Shown here piece after piece: positions 55,575 through 63,087 of a DNA stretch of 63,087 bases. The position numbers and the translations under genes are program-made. The notes under the pieces were generated by a model. The model searched no databases. It worked only from the letters and a program-made list of their open reading frames with translations, and was not told where the DNA came from. Position 1 is the stretch's first letter, and each line of letters starts with the position of its first letter. This stretch comes from CAZTDU01 sp050248795 (GTDB lineage Bacteria > Pseudomonadota > Gammaproteobacteria > Burkholderiales > SG8-39): assembly GCA_050248795.1 (NCBI GenBank), contig JBFWRS010000019.1, positions 1-63,087 of the forward strand. Reading direction: 5' to 3'.

Positions 55575-56612
55575 CTACAGCGCCAGCTCGGCGAGCGCCT
55601 GCAGCGCTTCCTTCTGCCTTGCCGCCACCAGCAGCGTGCGCACCGGCGAGGCCTTCCATGCCTCGAGCCTTTCCCTGATGCGTGCCTTCGGCCCGACCAG
55701 CGCGATGTCGTCCACCAGCGCATCGGGCACCGCGGCTACCGCTTCGGCCTGCTTGCCCGCGAGATACAGGTCCTGGATCTTCACCGCCGCGTCCTCGTAG
55801 CCGAGGCGCTTGGCGTAGTCGTTGTAGAAATTCTTGCCGCGCGCGCCCATGCCGCCGATATACAGCGCGAGGTTCTCCTTCACCGGCTGGCGGCACCTCG
55901 CCAGGTCGTCGCCGAGGATGCAGGTGACGAAGGGTGCGACATCGAAGTTCTCGAGGCTTTTGCCGCCGCCGGCCTTGGCGAAGCCGGCTTCCAGGTGCGG
56001 CTGCAGCAGGTCGAAGCGCTCGGGGTTCATCCACACCGGGATCAGGCCGTCGGCGACTTCCGCGCTGCAGGCGATGCCGGCCGCGCCGATCGACGCGGTA
56101 TAGATCTCCATGTCCTTCCTGCCGTGCAGGATGCTCTTCAGCGGCTTGCCGAGGCCGGTGGCGCCGGGCCCGCGGTACGGGATCTCGTAGTGCTCGCCCT
56201 TGAATTCCAGCGGCGCTTCGCGCGCGAGGATCCTGCGCACGATGGCGACGTACTCGCGCGTGCGTGTCAGCGGCTTGCCGTAGGGCACGCCGTACCAGCC
56301 TTCCACCACTTGCGGGCCCGACGGGCCGAGGCCGAGGATGAAGCGCCCGCCGGAGAGCGCGTCCAGCGTCATCGCCGCCATCGCGGTCGCCGCCGGCGTG
56401 CGCGCCGGCATCTGCATGATCGAGGTGCCGAGGCGGATCTTCGTCGTGAACGCGGCGATGTACGCCAGTGGCGACACCGCATCCGAGCCGTAGGCCTCGG
56501 CGCTCCACACCGAATAGAAGCCGAGGCGCTCCGCTTCGAGGATCAGCTCGCGGTCGATCGCCAGCATGCCGCGTGAATAACCGAGGGTAAGGCCGAGGCG
56601 CAGCGATGGCAT
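55575..56612 (-). CDS. LLM-class (F420/FMN-dependent luciferase-like) oxidoreductase
   Basis: 345 residues of the bacterial-luciferase TIM-barrel family: LRLGLTLGYSR at the start, LEAERLGFYSVWSAEAYGSDAVSPLAYIAAFT, then IRLGTSIMQMPARTPAATAMAAMTLDALSGGRFILGLGPSGPQVVEGWYG. These proteins use F420 or FMN. Which one applies cannot be told here. The ATG at 56612 has an AAGGAG ribosome site. It follows the carboxylase beta gene across a gap consisting of heptad repeats and is probably cotranscribed with it. Confidence 0.88.
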   Translation of the reverse strand: MPSLRLGLTLGYSRGMLAIDRELILEAERLGFYSVWSAEAYGSDAVSPLAYIAAFTTKIRLGTSIMQMPARTPAATAMAAMTLDALSGGRFILGLGPSGPQVVEGWYGVPYGKPLTRTREYVAIVRRILAREAPLEFKGEHYEIPYRGPGATGLGKPLKSILHGRKDMEIYTASIGAAGIACSAEVADGLIPVWMNPERFDLLQPHLEAGFAKAGGGKSLENFDVAPFVTCILGDDLARCRQPVKENLALYIGGMGARGKNFYNDYAKRLGYEDAAVKIQDLYLAGKQAEAVAAVPDALVDDIALVGPKARIRERLEAWKASPVRTLLVAARQKEALQALAELAL

Positions 56613-56630
56613 GGGGGGCTCCTTGTAGTA

Positions 56631-56665
56631 CTTGGTACTTGGTCCTTGGTACTTGGTCTTTGGTA
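56631..56665. repeat. Tandem heptad repeat (5 x CTTGGTN-type)
   Basis: Five consecutive 7-base units, CTTGGTA, CTTGGTC, CTTGGTA, CTTGGTC, TTTGGTA, fill the space between the stop of the carboxyltransferase gene (56666) and the ribosome site of the LLM gene. On the transcribed strand the unit reads ACCAAGN. The composition is clearly lower in GC than the surroundings. Copy number changes would alter gene spacing without affecting either frame. Confidence 0.85.
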
Positions 56666-58285
56666 TCAGGGCCTCGCGACCCCGAACTGCACCGGCCGCA
56701 GCTTGCGCGCGTCGCCGTCGCTGCAGATCGACAGCGCGAGGCCCAGCACGTTGCGGGTGTCGCGCGGGTCTATGATGCCGTCGTCGAGCATCAGCGCCGA
56801 GGTCACCAGCGCGCTCTGCTGGCTCTCGAAGTTGTCGACGATGCGCTGCTTCATCTGCTCGATCTGCGCGGTGTCCACGTCGACGCCGCGCCGCTTCATG
56901 CCGGCTTCCATGACGATCGCCATCGTCAGCGCCGCCTGCTCGGCGCCCATCACCGCGGTCTGCGCGTTGGGCCATGAAAACAGGAACCGCGGCCGGTAGG
57001 CGCGGCCGCACATGCCGTAGTTGCCGGCGCCGAAGGAGGCGCCGCACATCAGCGTGACCTGCGGCACGTTGGCGTTCGCCACCGCCTGGATCATCTTCGA
57101 GCCGTGCTTCACCATGCCGGCTTCTTCGGAGGCTTTGCCGACGATGTAGCCGGTGGTGTTCTGCAGGTAGACGATCGGCAGTCCGGCCTGGCAGCAGGCC
57201 TGGATGAAGTGCGTGGCCTTCGTGGCGCCCGCGGGGTCGAGCGGGCCGTTGTTGGTGACGATGCCGATGCGCATGCCCTGGATCGCCGCGTGCCCGCATA
57301 CCGTGGCGGCGCCGTAGTCGGGCTTGAAGTCGAGGAAGTCCGAATCGTCGACGACGCGCGCGATCGCCTCGCGCATGTCGAAGGGCTTGCGGTAGTCCTC
57401 GGGCACGATGCCGAGCAGCTCCTCGGCCGGGTAGCGCGGCGGCGTGCCGCCTGGCGGCGATGGCGCCGGCAGGCCGAGCCGATCGAGCACTTCGCGTGCG
57501 AGACGCACGCCGTCCGAATCATCCTCGGCCAGGTACTCGCCAAGGCCCGACACATGCGTGTGCATCACCGCGCCGCCCAGCTCCTCGTCGGTCGCGACCT
57601 CGCCGGTCGCCGCCTTCAGCAGCGGCGGGCCGGCGAGGAAGGCCCTGGCGCGGCCGCGCACCATGATCACGTAGTCCGACAGGCCCGGCATGTACGCGCC
57701 GCCCGCGGTGCTCGATCCATGCACCACCGTCACCACCGGGATGCCGGCGGCCGACAGCTTCGCCAGGTTGTAGAAAATCGCGCCGCCGTGGATGAAACCC
57801 TCGACGCGGTACTTCAGCAGGTTCGCGCCGGCCGATTCGACCAGGTGCAAGAAAGGCAGCCTGTTCTCCAGCGCCAGCTCCTGCGCGCGCAGCAGCTTCT
57901 CGCGCCCCATGTGCTGGATCGCGCCGGCGTCTATGCCCGAATCGCTCGCCACCACCATCGCGCGCACGCCGGCGACGCAGCCGATGCCGCAGACCATGCC
58001 GCCGCCCGGGATGGATTTTTCCGGGTCCGGGTTGTCCAGGCACCAGCCCGCGATCGACGACAGTTCCAGCCACGGCGCGCCGGCGTCCAGCAGGCGCGCG
58101 ATGCGCTCGCGCGGCAGCAACTGGCCGCGCTTGTCGAAAGTCGGCTTCGCCCGTGCGGAAGCGTCGCGCGTTCGCGCCTCCAGCGCGCGCAGCCGGGCGA
58201 CCAGCGCGAGCATGTGCTCGCGGTTGCGCGCGAACGCCTCGCCGGCAGTATCGATGCGGCTCTGGATCGCTGGCATTGCGCGCAT
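56666..58285 (-). CDS. Acyl-CoA carboxylase carboxyltransferase (beta) subunit
   Basis: 539 residues from the ATG at 58285 (an ATG at 58276 is also possible; neither has a clear ribosome site). The carboxyltransferase crotonase-like halves are visible: RERIARLLDAGAPWLELS, HGSSTAGGAYMPGLSDYVIMV and LQNTTGYIVGKASEEAGMVKHGSKMIQAV...GASFGAGNYGMCGRAYRPRFLFSWPNA. The pattern is closest to methylcrotonyl-/geranyl-CoA carboxylase beta subunits. Its likely alpha partner is encoded about 9 kb away at 45843-47801. Confidence 0.92.
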   Translation of the reverse strand: MRAMPAIQSRIDTAGEAFARNREHMLALVARLRALEARTRDASARAKPTFDKRGQLLPRERIARLLDAGAPWLELSSIAGWCLDNPDPEKSIPGGGMVCGIGCVAGVRAMVVASDSGIDAGAIQHMGREKLLRAQELALENRLPFLHLVESAGANLLKYRVEGFIHGGAIFYNLAKLSAAGIPVVTVVHGSSTAGGAYMPGLSDYVIMVRGRARAFLAGPPLLKAATGEVATDEELGGAVMHTHVSGLGEYLAEDDSDGVRLAREVLDRLGLPAPSPPGGTPPRYPAEELLGIVPEDYRKPFDMREAIARVVDDSDFLDFKPDYGAATVCGHAAIQGMRIGIVTNNGPLDPAGATKATHFIQACCQAGLPIVYLQNTTGYIVGKASEEAGMVKHGSKMIQAVANANVPQVTLMCGASFGAGNYGMCGRAYRPRFLFSWPNAQTAVMGAEQAALTMAIVMEAGMKRRGVDVDTAQIEQMKQRIVDNFESQQSALVTSALMLDDGIIDPRDTRNVLGLALSICSDGDARKLRPVQFGVARP

Positions 58286-58317
58286 TGTACGGGGGCGAAC
58301 GCTTGCCGCGATGCGAA

Positions 58318-58356
58318 CCGGACCGGCCCGCGCCGGACGCTGCCGGCCCGGTCCGG
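58318..58356. repeat. Large GC inverted repeat upstream of the sulfatase gene
   Basis: CCGGACCGG (58318-58326) and CCGGTCCGG (58348-58356) are perfect complements, with a 21-base loop that contains further CCGG blocks. It sits in the divergent region between the carboxylase and sulfatase genes, just before a TAGACT box at 58358. Function unknown. Confidence 0.5.
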
Positions 58357-58390
58357 CTAGACTCCAGCCTTTGCAAAGACGGGAGGCACC

Positions 58391-59770
58391 ATGGCTAGGA
58401 AACCCAATTTCATCGTCATCCTCATCGACGACCTGCGCTTCGACGAGACCGGCTTCAGCGGGCACCCCTACATGAAGACGCCGCACATAGACCGGCTTGC
58501 GCGCGAGGGCGGGAATTTTGCCAACGCCTTCCACACCACGCCGCTGTGCTCGCCGAACCGCGCTTCCATCCTCACCGGCCAGTACGCGTCGCGCCACGGC
58601 ATCATCGACAACGTCGGCCGCGACGTCGCCAGCCACCGGCTGGACAATTTCAACCTCGCGCTGAAGGAACTGGGCTACGAGACCGCGCACGTCGGCAAGT
58701 GGCACATGGGCAACGACGCCAGCCCGCGCCCGGGCTACGACCACTGGGTGAGCTTCAAGGGCCAGGGCCAGCTGATCGACCCGGTGCTGTGGGAGAACGG
58801 CGGCGAGCAGCAGGTGAACGGCTACATGACCGACATCCTCAACGCGCGCGCGGTCGACTTCGTGAAGAAAAAGCGCAAGCAGCCGTTCTCGCTCTTTTTC
58901 GCGCACAAGGCGCTGCACCCGGACCTGGTGCAGACGTCCACCGGCGAGATCGACGCCAGCTCGATCGGCGGCTACACCCTGCCCGAGCGCCACAAGGACC
59001 TCTACAAGGGCATGAGCTACCCGGCGCGCCCGAACGTGCTGCCCCTGGAAGAAGTGGCGCGCGACAAGCCGGCGCTGCGGATGATGTTCGAGACACGCGC
59101 GCAGCCTTCGTCGCAGAACATCCTCGCCGCGATGGACGGCGGCACGCAGGAAGAGATCCGCAAGCGCGCGGCGATGATGGCGTCCGTCGACGAAGGCGTG
59201 GGCATGCTGCTCGCAGCGCTGGAGGAAACGAAGCAACTCGACAACACCTGCATCATCTTCCTCGGCGACAACGGCTTTTTCTTCGGCGAGCACGGCCTGA
59301 CCATCGAGCGCCGCTTCGCCTACGAGGAAGGCATCCGCACCGCGTTCTTCGTGCGCTACCCCAAGCGCATCCCGGCGGGCAGCCGCTTCGAGCAGATGAT
59401 CCTCGCCATCGACATCGCGCCGACGCTGATCGACCTGGCGGGCGGCAAGCCGGGGCCGACGGTGCAGGGCAGGTCGCTGGTGCCGCTGATGCGCGGCAAG
59501 GCGAAGCGCTGGCGCCAGTCGTTCCTGTGCGAGTACTGGAGCGAGGGCGCGTGGCCGTGGATCGTCGGCATGGGCTACAAGGCAGTGCGCACCGAGCGCT
59601 GGAAGTACATCCACTGGACGCACAAGCAGGACATGGCCGAGTTCTACGACCTGCAGTCCGACCCGTTTGAAACGAAGAACCTGGCGCAGGATCCGGCGCT
59701 GAAAAAGGAGCGCGAGGCGGTGAAGAAGGAGCTGAAGAAGCTCACCGCCGAGGCACTGGGGATCGTCTAG
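58391..59770 (+). CDS. Sulfatase (arylsulfatase-type, C-type active site)
   Basis: 459 residues, no signal peptide, so cytoplasmic as read. The sulfatase signature is LCSPNRASILTG, with Cys53 as the formylglycine precursor (CxPxR complete). Metal ligands are D13-D14 in LIDDLRFDETG and the GDNGFFFGEHG loop. It hydrolyses sulfate esters, possibly choline- or alkyl-sulfate-like substrates. Maturation needs a formylglycine-generating enzyme, which is not in the window. A GGGAGG ribosome site precedes the ATG. Confidence 0.92.
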   Translation: MARKPNFIVILIDDLRFDETGFSGHPYMKTPHIDRLAREGGNFANAFHTTPLCSPNRASILTGQYASRHGIIDNVGRDVASHRLDNFNLALKELGYETAHVGKWHMGNDASPRPGYDHWVSFKGQGQLIDPVLWENGGEQQVNGYMTDILNARAVDFVKKKRKQPFSLFFAHKALHPDLVQTSTGEIDASSIGGYTLPERHKDLYKGMSYPARPNVLPLEEVARDKPALRMMFETRAQPSSQNILAAMDGGTQEEIRKRAAMMASVDEGVGMLLAALEETKQLDNTCIIFLGDNGFFFGEHGLTIERRFAYEEGIRTAFFVRYPKRIPAGSRFEQMILAIDIAPTLIDLAGGKPGPTVQGRSLVPLMRGKAKRWRQSFLCEYWSEGAWPWIVGMGYKAVRTERWKYIHWTHKQDMAEFYDLQSDPFETKNLAQDPALKKEREAVKKELKKLTAEALGIV

Positions 59771-59773
59771 AAT

Positions 59774-59796
59774 CCGGACTCCACCCCGGAGTCCGG
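59774..59796 (+). promoter_or_regulatory. Hairpin that sequesters the ribosome site of the next gene
   Basis: CCGGACTCC (59774-59782) and GGAGTCCGG (59788-59796) form a perfect 9-base stem with the loop ACCCC. The only Shine-Dalgarno-like sequence for the TTG start at 59801 is GGAG (59788-59791), which lies inside the right arm. Translation of the acyl-CoA dehydrogenase gene should therefore depend on opening the stem, for example by ribosomes finishing the sulfatase gene or by an unknown factor. Confidence 0.6.
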
Positions 59797-59800
59797 CGCC

Positions 59801-60953
59801 TTGATCCCCCGCACCCTGTTCGCAGCCGAGCACGAGACTTTCCGCGACAGTGTGCGGCGCTTCATGGACGCCGAAGTGGTGCCCCATGACGAGCGCTGGC
59901 AGGAACAGGGCTACGTCGACCGCGACGTCTGGAAGAAGGCCGGCGCCAACGGCTTCCTCTGCGCTTCGATGCCGGAGGAGTACGGCGGCGCCGCCGCCGA
60001 CAAGCGCTACAGCATCATCCTCATCGAGGAGCAGGCGCGCGCGAACAATTCGTCGCTCGGGTTCGGCCTGCACTCGGAGATCGTCGCGCCGTACCTCAAC
60101 CACTACGGCACGCCGGCGCTGAAGGCGAAGTACCTGCCGAAGATGGCTTCCGGCGACATGATCGGCGCCATCGCCATGAGCGAGCCGGGCGCAGGCTCCG
60201 ACCTGCAGGCGGTGAAGACCACCGCGATCCGCCAGGGCGACAAGTACGTGTTGAGCGGCTCGAAAACCTTCATCACCAACGGCTGGAACTGCGACCTCGT
60301 CATCGTCGTCGCCAAGACCGACCCGGCCAGGGGCGCCAAGGGCACGAGCCTGCTCGTCGTCGATACCTCGATGCAGGGTTTCAGCAAGGGTAAACGCCTG
60401 AAGAAGATGGGCCTGAAGGGGCAGGACACGGCGGAGCTTTTCTTCGACAACGTCGAGGTGCCGGCCGGGAACCTGCTGGGCGAGGCGGGCAACGGCTTCA
60501 TCTACCTGATGCAGGAACTGCCCTGGGAGCGCATGCAGATCGCCATCGGCGCGGTGGCGAAGGCCGAGGCGGCGATCCAGTGGACAATCGACTACGTGCG
60601 CGAACGAAAAGCCTTCGGCAAGCCGGTGGCGGACTTCCAGACCACGCGCTTCAAGCTCGCCGAGCTTGCCACCGAGGCGCAGGTGCTGCGCGTGTTCGTC
60701 GACCGCTGCATCGAGCTGCTGCTGGAGGGCAAGCTCGATGCCGCCACCGCGTCGATGGCCAAGCTCCAGGCGAGCGACGCCGAGTGCCGCATCATCGACG
60801 AATGCCTGCAGCTTCACGGCGGCTACGGCTACATGTGGGAGTACCCGATCTCGCGCGCGTACGTCGATGCGCGGGTGCAGCGCATCTACGGCGGCACCAA
60901 CGAGATCATGAAGGAAGTGATTTCCAGATCGATGGGACTGGGAGGAGGCAAGC

Positions 60954-60961
<8 letters not shown>
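59801..60961 (+). CDS. Acyl-CoA dehydrogenase
   Basis: 386 residues from the TTG at 59801. The family N-terminus (MIPRTLFAAEHETFRDSVRRFMDAEVVPHDERW) makes this the only reasonable start. Motifs: AMSEPGAGSDLQAVKT, TFITNGWNCDLVIVVAKTD, and the C-terminal CRIIDECLQLHGGYGYMWEYPISRAYVDARVQRIYGGTNEIMKEVI. It oxidises an acyl-CoA at C2-C3. Its end overlaps the thiolase gene by 8 bases, forming the beta-oxidation operon that runs off the window. Confidence 0.93.
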
Positions 60962-62159
<1,198 letters not shown>

Positions 62160-63087
62160 GTGCCGGTCCGTTACGAGAAGGGTGCCGACGGCATCGTCAC
62201 CCTGACTTTCGACGCGCCCGGCCCGGTCAACACCATGACCGCCGAATGGCAGAGCGCGTTCGCCGACGCGGTCGCCAGGCTCGCGAAGGATTCCATCAAG
62301 GGCGCGATCATGTGCTCGGCGAAGAAGACATTCTTCGCCGGGGCGGAACTCAAGGACGCGCTTACCTGGACCGACGGGCGGCAGGTCTATGCGTGGCTGG
62401 AGGAGGCGAAGAAGCACTTCCGCTTGCTTGAGAAGCTCGGCAAGCCCGTGGTCGCGGTGCTCGAAGGCGCGGCGCTGGGGGGCGGCTGGGAAGTCGCGCT
62501 GGCGGCGCATTGCCGCATCGTTCTGGATGACACGAGGATCAAGCTCGGCCTGCCCGAAGTGACGCTGGGCCTGCTGCCCGGCGCCGGCGGCGTGACCAAG
62601 ATGGTGCGCCTGCTCGGCCTGCAGGCCGCGTTCCCGTACCTGGTCGAAGGCAAGACCTTCGGGCCGCAGGAAGCGGCGAAGCTGGGGCTGGTGCAGGGCC
62701 TCGCGGCAACGCGCGAGGACGCATTCCGCATGGCGCGCGAATGGATCGCCGCCAACCAGGCCCCGGCGCAGCCCTGGGATGACGACAAGTACCGCATGCC
62801 GGGCCCGTCGCTGTCCAGTCCGCAGATGACGCAGATGCTGGCGATCGCACCGGCGATGCTGGTGGAGAAGACGCGCGGCCTGTACCCCGCGCCCGAGGCG
62901 ATCATGGCCTGCGCGGTCGAAGGCGCGAGCGTGGATTTCGACACCGCGCTGAGGATCGAGTCGCGCTACCTGGCGAAGCTCGCGGTCGGCGGCGTGGCGA
63001 AGAACCTCATTACGCTCTTTTTCAGCCAGACCGCGATCCGCTCGGGTTCATCCCGGCCGAAGGACGTGCCGAAATGGAAGCCGGCAA
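62160..63087 (+). CDS. FadJ/FadB-type multifunctional enzyme, N-terminal hydratase part (runs off window)
   Basis: The gene starts at the GTG at 62160, directly after the thiolase stop, and stays open to the window end (309 codons visible). The visible part is an enoyl-CoA hydratase domain: FFAGAELKD oxyanion segment and both catalytic Glu, E111 in GALGGGWEVAL-type context (ALGGGWEVALAAH) and E133 in GLPEVTLGLLPGAGG. The linker (VAKNLITLFFSQTAIRSGS) leads toward the expected 3-hydroxyacyl-CoA dehydrogenase domain outside the window. Confidence 0.9.
   Translation, partial: MPVRYEKGADGIVTLTFDAPGPVNTMTAEWQSAFADAVARLAKDSIKGAIMCSAKKTFFAGAELKDALTWTDGRQVYAWLEEAKKHFRLLEKLGKPVVAVLEGAALGGGWEVALAAHCRIVLDDTRIKLGLPEVTLGLLPGAGGVTKMVRLLGLQAAFPYLVEGKTFGPQEAAKLGLVQGLAATREDAFRMAREWIAANQAPAQPWDDDKYRMPGPSLSSPQMTQMLAIAPAMLVEKTRGLYPAPEAIMACAVEGASVDFDTALRIESRYLAKLAVGGVAKNLITLFFSQTAIRSGSSRPKDVPKWKPA

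Noticed and set aside
56631..56665. Heptad repeats as a CRISPR array
   Set aside because: Units are 7 bases and directly adjacent, without spacers, and there are no cas genes.

Overview
The window is chromosomal DNA of a GC-rich betaproteobacterium. The RpoB and RpoC sequences, the nusG-rplKAJL-rpoBC order and the heavy use of GTG/TTG starts and 1-8 nt gene overlaps all fit that group. I cannot name a genus. I saw no tRNA, rRNA, insertion sequence, prophage or CRISPR array.

Layout. (1) 1-11.5 kb: end of nusG, then rplK, rplA, rplJ, rplL, rpoB and rpoC, closed by a strong intrinsic terminator. RpoB carries an extra segment of about 70 residues, and the str operon (rpsL and following genes) that often follows rpoC in this group is not present. 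(2) 11.5-33 kb: accessory metabolism on both strands: a GntR/TauD-type dioxygenase pair, an acetyltransferase, an orphan filamentous-haemagglutinin-like exoprotein with a tiny membrane protein, quinone oxidoreductase, GST, short-chain dehydrogenases, three CaiB/BaiF-type CoA-transferase/racemase genes, crotonases, a mandelate-racemase homologue, an acyl-CoA ligase, a secreted intradiol dioxygenase and an IclR-headed beta-oxidation operon. (3) 33-38 kb: SDR, two adjacent acyl-CoA dehydrogenases, then a PA2779/PA2778-type pair whose junction carries two hairpins, the second terminator-like. (4) 38-45.4 kb: a complete branched-chain-type ABC importer (two permeases, two ATPases, binding protein) with an acyl-CoA ligase inside the operon and an AroQ-like gene after its terminator. 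(5) 45.4-49 kb: thioesterase, biotin-dependent carboxylase alpha subunit and acyl-CoA dehydrogenase in one minus-strand operon. (6) 49-55.5 kb: inorganic carbon and cation locus: SbtA-like bicarbonate transporter, SbtB-like PII protein, universal stress protein, diacylglycerol kinase and TerC, with a yybP-ykoY (Mn2+) riboswitch ahead of terC, a divergent CbbR/CmpR-like LysR regulator and a CaCA exchanger with altered ion-binding residues. (7) 55.5 kb to the end: LLM oxidoreductase, carboxylase beta subunit, sulfatase, acyl-CoA dehydrogenase, thiolase and the start of a FadJ-type protein.

Taken together, the accessory genes describe uptake, CoA activation, racemisation, oxidation, carboxylation and thiolysis of branched, alicyclic or aromatic acids. 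The most distinctive parts are the SbtAB/TerC locus with its riboswitch, the PA2779/PA2778 junction, and several enzymes of familiar folds that lack standard catalytic residues.
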